DNA of 64,000 nucleotides from Burkholderia oklahomensis C6786 (GTDB lineage: Bacteria; Pseudomonadota; Gammaproteobacteria; Burkholderiales; Burkholderiaceae), in NCBI RefSeq assembly GCF_000959365.1, contig NZ_CP009556.1:1488001-1552000 (forward strand). Direction: 5' to 3'. Each line of letters begins with the position of its first letter. The stretch's first letter is position 1. A program made the position numbers and the translations under genes. This document shows positions 24,508-32,601 of this stretch, one piece after another. The notes under the pieces were generated by a model that was not told where the DNA came from, did no database searches, and saw only the letters and a program-made list of their open reading frames with translations.

Positions 24508-25461
24508 TCAGTCGCGGCGCTTCACGCCGGGCAGCACGCAGAGCATCTCGTACGCGAGATTCGCGCCGAGCAGCGCGGTGGTGCCGAACGGATCGTACGG
24601 CGGCGCGACTTCGACGAGATCCGCGCCGACGATGTCGAGCCCCCACGCGCCGCGCACGATCTCGAGACCCTGCGGTACCGTGAGACCGGCGATTTCCGGC
24701 GTGCCCGTGCCCGGCGCGTACGCCGGATCGATGCCGTCGATGTCGAAGCTCAGATAGACGGGGCCGCCTTGCACGCGCGAGCGCACTTCGTCCATCAGCG
24801 GCGCGAGCGACCGGTTCCAGCATTCCTCGGCCTGGACGACGCGAAAGCCCTGGCTGCGGCACCAGTCGAAATCCTCGGCCGCGTAGCCGGTGCCGCGCAG
24901 GCCGATCTGCACGACGCGCCCGCAATCGAGCAAGCCTTCCTCCACGGCCCGGCGAAACGGCGTGCCATGCGCGATCTTCTCGCCGAACATCGTGTCGTTG
25001 ACGTCCGCGTGCGCGTCGACGTGGATGAGGCCGACTCGCCCATGCTTGCGATGCATCGCGCGCAGGATCGGCAGCGTGATCGTATGGTCGCCGCCGAGCG
25101 TGACCGGACGGCAGCCGTGCGCGAGGATCGCGTCGTATGCGGCTTCGATCCGCGCGATCGAGTCGGCGAGGTTGTACGGATTCGTCGCGACGTCGCCGGC
25201 GTCGGCGACGCGCAGCGAATCGAACGGCGCCGCGCGCGTCGCCATGTTGTACGGGCGCAGCAGCACCGATTCGCTGCGGATCTGGCGCGGGCCGAACCGC
25301 GCGCCCGTCCGGTTCGACGTGCCGAGGTCGAACGGCACGCCGACGAAGCATGCGTCGAGTCCCGCGGCGTTCGCCGCTTGCGGCAGCCGCATCATCGTCG
25401 CGATGCCGCCGAAGCGGGGCATCGCGTTGCCGCTTTGCGGCTGGAAATAGTGATCCGGCAT
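24508..25461 (-). CDS. gbuA: Guanidinobutyrase (agmatinase/arginase family)
   Basis: Protein of 317 aa, the usual length for ureohydrolases. It hydrolyses a guanidino compound, probably 4-guanidinobutyrate, to urea and 4-aminobutyrate. Manganese ligands are visible in GGDHT, HVDAHADVND and SFDIDGID. The N-terminus with GNAMPRFGGIATMMRLP and the C-terminus TALLGANLAYEMLCVLPG are closest to the GbuA group rather than to classical agmatinase, which is recognition rather than a search. GGGAG precedes the ATG at 25461; a longer form adds only unrelated residues. A LysR gene is divergent, as in Pseudomonas where gbuR controls gbuA. Confidence 0.85.
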   Translation of the reverse strand: MPDHYFQPQSGNAMPRFGGIATMMRLPQAANAAGLDACFVGVPFDLGTSNRTGARFGPRQIRSESVLLRPYNMATRAAPFDSLRVADAGDVATNPYNLADSIARIEAAYDAILAHGCRPVTLGGDHTITLPILRAMHRKHGRVGLIHVDAHADVNDTMFGEKIAHGTPFRRAVEEGLLDCGRVVQIGLRGTGYAAEDFDWCRSQGFRVVQAEECWNRSLAPLMDEVRSRVQGGPVYLSFDIDGIDPAYAPGTGTPEIAGLTVPQGLEIVRGAWGLDIVGADLVEVAPPYDPFGTTALLGANLAYEMLCVLPGVKRRD

Positions 25462-25613
25462 CGTCTTGCTCCCGTCGTATCGGTTGCGCCGTATCATCCG
25501 AATACGACGATAGGTAGCGTTGTACTTCGCCAAAAGCGCAGCTTGAATCACGAAGTTCCAACATTCACATTGATGAAGTCCTATGTATCGGCGGCGCTCG
25601 CCGCGGAGGAAGC

Positions 25614-26528
25614 ATGCTCGGCACCCTGACGGACCTGGACCTCCGGCTGATTCGCGTGTTCGTCGCGGTGGCCGACGCGGGCGGCGTCAGCGTCGCGCAA
25701 TCGACGCTGAACGTCAGCCAGCCGACGATCAGCACGCAGTTGTCGACGCTCGAGACGCGCGTCGGCTTCCGGTTGTGCGAGCGCGGGCGCAGCGGCTTTC
25801 GGCTGACGGCGAAGGGCGAGCGCTTCTACGCGCTCGCGAAGCAGCTGTATACGGCCGTCGACGCGTTCAGCAGCGAAGCGCGGCACATGGACAAGACGCT
25901 CGTTGGCACGCTCGCGATCGGCCTCATCGGCCACACGCCGATCAGCGAGAACGCCCGCATCAGCGATGCGATCGCGCGGTTCCGGCGGCGTGACGAGGCC
26001 GTGCGCTTCGTGATCTCGGTGCGCCCGCCGGGCGAGCTCGAGGAGCGTCTGCTGAGCGGCGACGTGCAGATCGCGATCGGCTATTTCTGGCATCGCGTGC
26101 CGACGCTCGAGTACACGCCGCTGTTCGTCGAGCGTCAGGTCGCGTACTGCGGGCGCGGCCATCCGCTCTTCAGGCGGGCGGGACGGCTCGCGCCGTCGAG
26201 CGTCGCGGATTTCGAGTGGGCGTGGCGCACTTATCCGCTGCCCGAAGTGGCGCTGTCGACGACGCCCGCGAAAGTCACCGCGCAGGCCGACAACATGGAA
26301 GCCGTCGCGCTGCTGATCCTGTCCGGCCATCATCTCGGCTATCTGCCCCGGCATTTCGCGGCGCCTTACGTGAAGCGGGGGCTGCTCAAGGCGCTGAATC
26401 CGCACGCGCTGCGCTACGACGTGACGTTCCAGGTGGTCACGCAGCGGCGCGGCCGGCAGGATCCGATCGTGCAGGCGTTTCTCGACGATCTGACTCACGC
26501 GCATCGGGGCGGCGCGTCGCACGCTTGA
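25614..26528 (+). CDS. LysR-family regulator, probably of the guanidinobutyrase gene
   Basis: Protein of 304 aa. The N-terminal winged HTH covers residues ~8-66 (VSVAQSTLNVSQPTISTQLS, TLETRVGFRLCERG), followed by a LysR substrate-binding domain. The ATG at 25614 has GGAGG upstream. It is divergent from gbuA across a 152-bp gap, the standard LysR arrangement in which the regulator binds between the two genes and responds to the substrate. The inducer is presumably a guanidino acid (inference from context). Confidence 0.85.
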   Translation: MLGTLTDLDLRLIRVFVAVADAGGVSVAQSTLNVSQPTISTQLSTLETRVGFRLCERGRSGFRLTAKGERFYALAKQLYTAVDAFSSEARHMDKTLVGTLAIGLIGHTPISENARISDAIARFRRRDEAVRFVISVRPPGELEERLLSGDVQIAIGYFWHRVPTLEYTPLFVERQVAYCGRGHPLFRRAGRLAPSSVADFEWAWRTYPLPEVALSTTPAKVTAQADNMEAVALLILSGHHLGYLPRHFAAPYVKRGLLKALNPHALRYDVTFQVVTQRRGRQDPIVQAFLDDLTHAHRGGASHA

Positions 26529-26763
26529 AGGATGGTCGCGCGCGCCGCGGCGTTCATCGATGGCCGCGCGTTTAGAAGGTGCGCGCGCATCGATTTCGTC
26601 CGATGGCGCGAGATCGGCGTTTTTTTCGCGATCGGGCGCGCGGAGGGACCCGTTCCATTTGAGCCAGGTCAAGTCGATTTGCCGCGACTGCACGCAGTAT
26701 GCATCCGGGCGAATGGAGTCCCGTCGACGCCGCGCGTCCACGGGATCGCAACGGAGCAATGCG

Positions 26764-27207
26764 ATGGAACACAGGTTCGAGCATCGTCGACATCGACGGC
26801 TGGCCAGATGGATTCATGCGGTAGGCCTGGGCGCGCTGTTCGCAATCGGCGCGACGTGGATCAGCGCGATCGTCGATCATCCGGTCGAGCAGGCGATCGT
26901 CGACGGAATGTCGGCGTCGGAATGCGCGCAGGTGCGGGCGATGCCGGCGGGCTCGCTGCTGTCGGCGACGCAGCCGGACAGCGCGGTCTGCCGGTCGTTC
27001 TTTCTGTACCGCGCCGCGTACGTCGACGCGGCGAGCGGCGCGGCCGGCTACTCGGCGGCGGTGATGCGGGCGCGCGTCGACGAGTTCTGGCAGCTCGTCG
27101 GCTACGTGCTCGCGCTGTGGTTCGTATTCGTCTGCATCGTCGTCTGCATCGTCCTGATCGTGCGGCGGCTGTTCGAGCAGCACGCCGGGCATCGCAAATC
27201 CACTTGA
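26764..27207 (+). CDS. Small two-helix membrane protein, unknown
   Basis: Protein of 147 aa with two predicted membrane segments, residues ~20-42 (VGLGALFAIGATWISAIV) and ~112-137 (VGYVLALWFVFVCIVVCIVL), and a ~65-residue loop with two cysteines (SECAQVRAM and VCRSFF). GGAG precedes the ATG at 26764; an earlier in-frame start at 26560 would add basic, non-conserved sequence. No family is recognised. It follows the LysR gene by 235 bp, so it is probably independent. Confidence 0.65.
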   Translation: MEHRFEHRRHRRLARWIHAVGLGALFAIGATWISAIVDHPVEQAIVDGMSASECAQVRAMPAGSLLSATQPDSAVCRSFFLYRAAYVDAASGAAGYSAAVMRARVDEFWQLVGYVLALWFVFVCIVVCIVLIVRRLFEQHAGHRKST

Positions 27208-27471
27208 TGGGCTTTTCTCGCGAGAATCTGCTGGTGCTCGAGGACGGCGTCGGGTGACGGAAGGGCCGGGCGCGAAACCTCGTGTCTCGGCTGAACGTCG
27301 ATCGTTGCCTGTCGCCGGTCGCGCACGGCGGCGGGATGTCGGGCGCGATCGACGTGCGTCGACCGAATGGCGATCGTGCTCGAGCGCGGGCGGCCGCGTG
27401 ACGGCGCGACATCGGGCACGATTCGCGCCGTGCGCGACAGGGTTCGCTGCAACGGCCGCGCCGCTTCTTCG

Positions 27472-28821
27472 CTACGCTCGCGCCGGCGATGACGCGGCGA
27501 GCTTCGCGTTCAGACGCAGCATCCCGCTGAAGACCGCATCGGCGACGTCCCGCGGAAAATCGCGCGGCAGGCGCGCCGACACTTCGTCGACGACGCCCGC
27601 GGTTCGCGCGGTCAATGCAACGATCATGTCGTCGACCTCGGCGGGCGCGAAGCCGACGCGCTGGCCCTGCGCGATCCAATGCCGCCGCTGGATCTGGTTG
27701 ATCGGATAGTGGATGTTCTTGCCGCGCACGCCCATCGCGAGCCGCGCGCGCTGCATCGGCAATTGATTGGCACCCCGACCGATCACCGGATGCGCGGACA
27801 GCACGTCGTAAAGCGGCGTCGATCGAAAGCGATTGCCCGGCAGATGCGCGATGCTGAAGTTCTTCGCGTGGCCGTCGGTCGCGGCGAGCAGCCAGAACAC
27901 GATTTGCGTCGCGAAGAATGCGTAGCGGTCCGCCGCGTGCTCGGAGCCGGCGAGCACGTCCATGATCGCCTCGATGCCCGGTCCGCCGTCGGCCTGATAT
28001 TTGTCGAATGCGGACGTGCCCGTCGCCTGGCACATGTCTTCCTGCGGCAGGCGCAGGATCCAGCGCGCGTCGCTCGACGGCTTGCGGTCGAAGCGCTCGA
28101 CGACGAGCGCCTTCTGATCGTCGAAATGCGCGATGTCGCAATGCGCGACGGGCAGCCCGTACGCGGCGACGATCTTCGAGCACAGCCATTCGTTCTCGAC
28201 CGACGTGCGCATGTCGGCGCGCCGGTTGCCGACGAGCCCGAGCGGCAGCTTCAGGATATGCGTGGTCGGCGTGCTGCCTTCGGGCAGCAGCCACCGGCCG
28301 CGATGGCGCAGCAGCGCGGTCTTTTCCTGCGCGCCCGCGATCGACAGGCGCAGATCGTCGAGCGGCTCGTGCTGCCCGGCTTGCGGCGCGGACGTGATCT
28401 CGCGCAGCAGGCGCGCGATGTCCGCGTCGGCGAGCGCGCGGCCGCGGGTGCGCTCGAGATCGTCCGGCGTTTCGCCGGGCGGCAGCATCTGCAGCGCGCC
28501 GACGCAATCGCGGCCGAGCGTCGAGAGCAGCTCGAACGGCGACGTGCCGCCCGTCCTGTAGCGCATCGCGATCCGGCGCCGGATCGGTTCGCTGTCGGGC
28601 AGCAGGTTGTCGAAGTAGTCGCTGACGAGCCGGCCGCGATACGGCTGGTTGCCCGGCGTGAACGGCAGCGAAAGCGACAGCGGGCGGCCTTGCGGGTCCG
28701 CGATCCATTCGTCGAAGTAGACGAGGCGCTCGCCGTCGCGGGCATGCTCCCAGTAGCCGACGGGCAGGCCGTTCATCCACAGATGCAGGCGCGCCGTGCG
28801 CGTGCCGCGGCGCGCGCTCAC
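27472..28821 (-). CDS. hipA: HipA serine/threonine kinase toxin
   Basis: Protein of 449 aa, full length for HipA. It has the N-terminal subdomain (GYWEHARDGERLVYFDEW), the loop with the autophosphorylation serine (SIAGAQEKTAL, Ser160), catalytic Asp316 in ATDGHAKNFS with Asn321, and the Mg-binding Asp339 in PLYDV. In the known family HipA phosphorylates aminoacyl-tRNA synthetases, causing growth arrest and persistence; here the target is not shown. It overlaps hipB by four bases (ATGA), so it is made together with the antitoxin. All visible active-site residues are present. Confidence 0.92.
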   Translation of the reverse strand: MSARRGTRTARLHLWMNGLPVGYWEHARDGERLVYFDEWIADPQGRPLSLSLPFTPGNQPYRGRLVSDYFDNLLPDSEPIRRRIAMRYRTGGTSPFELLSTLGRDCVGALQMLPPGETPDDLERTRGRALADADIARLLREITSAPQAGQHEPLDDLRLSIAGAQEKTALLRHRGRWLLPEGSTPTTHILKLPLGLVGNRRADMRTSVENEWLCSKIVAAYGLPVAHCDIAHFDDQKALVVERFDRKPSSDARWILRLPQEDMCQATGTSAFDKYQADGGPGIEAIMDVLAGSEHAADRYAFFATQIVFWLLAATDGHAKNFSIAHLPGNRFRSTPLYDVLSAHPVIGRGANQLPMQRARLAMGVRGKNIHYPINQIQRRHWIAQGQRVGFAPAEVDDMIVALTARTAGVVDEVSARLPRDFPRDVADAVFSGMLRLNAKLAASSPARA

Positions 28822-29252
28822 CAGTCCTCCCGCTTCTTCGGGGCGGCGCGCTTGCGAGGCGAGCGGGGCAGGCGCTCGGCGGCATGCGGGCCGGGCGCGG
28901 ATTGGCTCGTCGGCGACGCGGGGCGCTTTGCGGCGACGCGTCCGCTTCCGACCGTTTTCACGGCTTTGCGCGCGGGCGCGGCGACCGTCTGCTTCGCGGC
29001 GGGCTTGGCGGGCGCGACGTAGACATGGGTCAGCGTGAGCGTGAGTTCGACATCGAGGACGCGCAGCACCTTGAACAGCCGCTCGACGCTCGCCGACGCC
29101 GGGTTCGCCTCGAATTGCGCATAGGTCTGCTGCGTGACGCCGAGGCGGCTCGCGAGCATCGCCTGCGTCAATCCGGCCGCCTTGCGGAAGCCGCGCAGGA
29201 TCGGCCGCAATTGGCCGAGCGTCTTGATCTCGTGTTCGATGGTGATGGCCAT
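28818..29252 (-). CDS. hipB: HipB antitoxin / XRE-family repressor with basic tail
   Basis: Protein of 144 aa. Residues ~12-70 form an XRE helix-turn-helix (AGLTQAMLASRLGVTQQTYA, QFEANPASASVERLFK), then the short beta strand VELTLTLTHV seen in HipB dimers. E. coli HipB has 88 residues; here a ~60-residue Lys/Arg/Pro/Ala-rich tail extends it, which may add non-specific DNA contact or a protease signal. It should neutralise HipA and repress the operon through the repeats at 29298-29367. No strong ribosome-binding site is visible before the ATG at 29252. Confidence 0.9.
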   Translation of the reverse strand: MAITIEHEIKTLGQLRPILRGFRKAAGLTQAMLASRLGVTQQTYAQFEANPASASVERLFKVLRVLDVELTLTLTHVYVAPAKPAAKQTVAAPARKAVKTVGSGRVAAKRPASPTSQSAPGPHAAERLPRSPRKRAAPKKREDW

Positions 29253-29297
29253 GCGTGCACCCGGTTGATAGGCAAAGTCATGCCTTGATCGAAGAAA

Positions 29298-29367
29298 ACA
29301 GTCTATATGCTGTAAATTGAATTTACAAGCTTTGAGCTGTATTTGTAAAAAACAGTCCTTGACCTGT
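29298..29367. promoter_or_regulatory. Three operator-like repeats for hipBA, 27-bp spaced
   Basis: ACAG-N8-CTGT at 29298-29313, ACAA-N8-CTGT at 29325-29340 and ACAG-N8-CTGT at 29352-29367, each exactly 27 bp apart. The first covers TATAGA on the minus strand (29302-29307), a likely -10, with TTGTAA (29323-29328) as a -35 at 15-bp spacing. HipB is known to bind several such palindromes upstream of its operon, though with a different half-site in E. coli. Confidence 0.75.
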
Positions 29368-30275
29368 TTTTTTGGGGCGCGTGGACATGCCGGACGGCGA
29401 CGGCGGCGAGTCGATTTGCCGCAGTGCGTCGAGCGAGCCGATGCGCTCGCCGGCGCGGCAACGTTTGCGTGCGCCCGGTTTTTCGTTTGCGCGCGCCAAA
29501 GCGTGCATCGCCCCTGTTTTCATGCGATTCCGGGCCGCGCCGCGCACGCCGATTTCCCGTCAAAAATTGCGTTGGTCCGTGCGCTTTTGGGCGGCCACGT
29601 CCCGTATAATTCGCAACTTTTTGACAATCTGACGATCGGCTCCAACCGGGCTTCGCACCGCAGCCGGACACGACCGGCGGCGATCGCGCGGATCAGGTGA
29701 TGTCGCGCGGCGGCGCAACGGGGCGTTCGTCGCGTCGAGGGGCAATCGAGCGCCGGCATGTGCCACATCCGGCCGATTCGCGATCGAAATGGTCAGATTA
29801 AAAACGGCATGCCGGCGATGCCGCTCCGACGCCCCTGTGCGAATGCGTTTCCGACGCGCGCGCCGGCGCGCGAAGGATGAATTTCCCGGCAGGGCGACGC
29901 GCGAGTGGGGAGCGTTCCGCGCGCCGTCCGCCGGACGCGAACGATCGAACCCATCGTTCGCCGTGTGCGAGGCGACGCCGGCGAGGCCGGCGTCGAGTGA
30001 CATGACGGGGGCGTAGCCGTCGGGACGGGATGACGGCGCGCGGTCACGCACGCGAACAATCGACAGCCGCAGGCCGCCAACGGTCCTGCCGGCCGGCAGG
30101 CGGCGTGCGCCTGCGCGGGCGATTGCGCGCGACTCGATATCGAGACAGTCAGCAGGCCAATCAAATGCTCGCCCATAACAGGCCAGGTTTTTTGCGGGGA
30201 ATGTTGGAACATCGCCGGACGGCAGTGCCAGCCGTCCGGCTTCGAAGCCGGCTTCGCATTGGATCGGCTCCGCCG
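29368..30275. other. Long leader/intergenic region before bcsB
   Basis: About 900 bp without a supported gene, between the hip operators and bcsB. A TATAAT hexamer (29605-29610) followed by AT-rich sequence is a plausible promoter for the cellulose operon or for an RNA, although no good -35 is seen. If used, it would give a leader of over 650 bases. Two hairpins occur near the end (30214-30255). No c-di-GMP riboswitch core was recognised. Confidence 0.45.
30214..30255 (+). repeat. Tandem hairpins in the bcsB leader
   Basis: A 10-bp perfect stem (30214-30223 with 30231-30240, 7-base loop) is followed by the 12-base palindrome GAAGCCGGCTTC (30244-30255), ending 20 bases before the bcsB start codon. 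They may affect translation or early termination. Confidence 0.65.
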
Positions 30276-32597
30276 ATGAAGCCGATTGCAACGTTTGCGA
30301 GCGCACTCGCGATCGCCTTCGCGCTCTTTCATCCCGGCTCATCGATCGCGGCGCCGCAATCGCAATCGCAATCGCCGCCGCTGCCGCAGAAACAGCCGCC
30401 GGCATCGGCCGCTGCCGGCGGCGCGTCCGCGCCGCTCGCCACTTCCGCGCCGCTCGCCGCGCCGAAGCCGCCCGGCATCGCCGGCGCCGCGATTCGCGTC
30501 CCGTTCGCGACGCTCGGCGCGTACGAGCCGCTGCGCCTGCGCGGCAGCGACACCGCGCGGACCGTCAACGCCGGCGTGCGGCTCGACCGGATGGTCACGG
30601 CCGCGCGCCTGCGCCTCACGTATACGTATTCGCCGTCGCTCGTGTTTCCGGTGTCGCATCTGAAGGTGTCGATCAACGGCGAGTCGGTCGCGACGCTGCC
30701 GTTCGACAGCGAGCACGCGGGCCGCGCGGTCACGCAGGAGATCCCGCTCGATCCGCGCTATTTCACCGACTTCAACCAGATCGAGCTGCGCCTCATCGCG
30801 CATTACACGCTCGATCATTGCGAAGACCCCGAGCACTCGGCGCTCTGGGCCGACGTGAGCCCGACGAGCGAGCTGATCTTCGACGAGGCGTCGGTACGGC
30901 TGCCGAACGATCTCGCACTGCTGCCCGCGCCGTTCTTCGACCGGCGCGACAACAGCCGGCTGCGCGTGCCGTTCGTGCTGCCCGCGACGCCCGACGACGC
31001 GACGCTGCGCAGCGCGGGCGTGCTCGCGTCGTGGTTCGGCGCGCTCGCCGATTACCGGCAGGCGCGCTTTCCGGTGTCGTCGACGCTGCCCGCGAACGAT
31101 CACGCGGTGATCGTCGGCACCGCCGCTCGGTTGCCCGCGTCGCTGCAACTGCCGCCGATCGACGGCCCGATGCTCGTCGTCGCCGACAATCCGGCCGCGC
31201 CCGACAAGAAGCTGCTCGTCGTCACGGGCCGCAGCGCGGCCGACGTCGACGCCGCGACGAACGCGCTCGTGCTCGGCAACGCCGCGCTGTCCGGCCCGTG
31301 GGCGCGCGTTTCGCGCATCGACATCGGTGCGCCGCGCAAGCCTTACGATGCGCCGCGCTGGGTGCCGGTGAACCGGCCGGTGACGTTCCGCGAGCTCGCC
31401 GACAACCCGGCCGATCTGCAGGTGCGCGGCAGCGCGCCCGATCCGATCCGGCTGAATCTGCGCTTGCCCGCCGATCTGCATTCGTGGAGCGGCTCGGGCG
31501 TGCCGCTGTCGCTGCACTATCGCTACACCGCGCCGACCGTGCGCAGCGACTCGATGCTCGCCGTCGAGATCAACGACCAGCTCGTGCAGTCGTACCGGCT
31601 GTCGCCGCGCAGCCAGGACGCGCGCGGCCGCGTGCAGCTGCCTTTGCTGTCCGACGCGGACAGCCGCGCGACGAACGACGTCGACATTCCGGCGTTCCGC
31701 GTCGGCAGCGCGAACCAGCTGCAACTGCGCTTCACGCTCGATTCGGAGAAGACGGGGCTCTGCACGGGCGTCGCGAGCGAGCCGCAGCGCGCGGCGATCG
31801 ATCCCGATTCGACGATCGATTTCTCGCGCTTCATCCATTACGCGACGCTGCCGAACCTCGCGTACTTCGCGAACAGCGGCTTCCCGTTCACGCGCTACGC
31901 GGATCTTTCGCAGACCGCGGTCGTGCTGCCCGAGCGGCCGTCGCCCGTCGAGCAGGAGGCGTTTCTGACGATGCTCGGCCACATGGGGCAGTGGACCGGC
32001 TTCCCGGCGCTGCGCGTGCAGGTCGCGCGGACGGCGGACGTGCCGCGCATCGCGGACAAGGATCTGCTCGTGATCGACGGCGCGCCGCCGTATGCGCAGT
32101 TGTCGGGCTGGCGCGACGCGCTGCCGGTCGCGATCGGCGAGGGCGCGGACGGCGGCTTCGCGCGCGCGACGTTCTCGGTGAAGGAGCGCTGGCGCGACGA
32201 CGCGCGCTCGCCGGCGGGCGGCGCGCGCTTCGAGCAGAGCGGCACGCTCGCCGCGCTGTTCGGCTTCGAGCTGCCGGGCAGCGACGGACGCAGCGTCGTC
32301 GCCATGACCGCGACCGATGCGCGGCATCTCGGCGATCTGCTCGACGTGTTCGAGAAGCCGGGCCTCGTCGCGCAGCTGCAGGGCGACGTCGCGCTCGTGC
32401 GGACCGGCGCGGTCGAGAGCATGCGTGTCGGCGAACCGTATCTCGTCGGCTACGTGCCGTGGTATGCGCGCGTGTGGGCCGCGGTCGCAAAGCATCCGGT
32501 GCTCCTCGGCCTGCTCGGCGCGGCGGCCGGGCTGCTGCTCGCGCTCGGCGCGTTCGGCGCGCTGCAGCGGATCGCCGCGCGGCGGCGGGGGATCTGA
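30276..32597 (+). CDS. bcsB: BcsB, cellulose synthase periplasmic subunit
   Basis: Protein of 773 aa. Signal peptide (~24 residues), Pro/Gln/Ala-rich linker, then alternating carbohydrate-binding and flavodoxin-like domains, and a C-terminal membrane anchor (VLLGLLGAAAGLLLALGAFG) that contacts BcsA. The family features RLRLTYTYSPSLVFPVSHLK and ELRLIAHYTLDHCEDP are visible. It guides the glucan across the periplasm. The ATG at 30276 starts a proper signal peptide, though the ribosome-binding site is poor; upstream in-frame codons would add Arg-rich sequence. First gene of the bcs operon, four bases before bcsZ. Confidence 0.93.
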   Translation: MKPIATFASALAIAFALFHPGSSIAAPQSQSQSPPLPQKQPPASAAAGGASAPLATSAPLAAPKPPGIAGAAIRVPFATLGAYEPLRLRGSDTARTVNAGVRLDRMVTAARLRLTYTYSPSLVFPVSHLKVSINGESVATLPFDSEHAGRAVTQEIPLDPRYFTDFNQIELRLIAHYTLDHCEDPEHSALWADVSPTSELIFDEASVRLPNDLALLPAPFFDRRDNSRLRVPFVLPATPDDATLRSAGVLASWFGALADYRQARFPVSSTLPANDHAVIVGTAARLPASLQLPPIDGPMLVVADNPAAPDKKLLVVTGRSAADVDAATNALVLGNAALSGPWARVSRIDIGAPRKPYDAPRWVPVNRPVTFRELADNPADLQVRGSAPDPIRLNLRLPADLHSWSGSGVPLSLHYRYTAPTVRSDSMLAVEINDQLVQSYRLSPRSQDARGRVQLPLLSDADSRATNDVDIPAFRVGSANQLQLRFTLDSEKTGLCTGVASEPQRAAIDPDSTIDFSRFIHYATLPNLAYFANSGFPFTRYADLSQTAVVLPERPSPVEQEAFLTMLGHMGQWTGFPALRVQVARTADVPRIADKDLLVIDGAPPYAQLSGWRDALPVAIGEGADGGFARATFSVKERWRDDARSPAGGARFEQSGTLAALFGFELPGSDGRSVVAMTATDARHLGDLLDVFEKPGLVAQLQGDVALVRTGAVESMRVGEPYLVGYVPWYARVWAAVAKHPVLLGLLGAAAGLLLALGAFGALQRIAARRRGI

Positions 32598-32601
32598 CGC
32601 G

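Noticed and set aside
30180..30275. Possible c-di-GMP riboswitch before bcsB
   Set aside because: The conserved GEMM core could not be found; only generic hairpins are seen.
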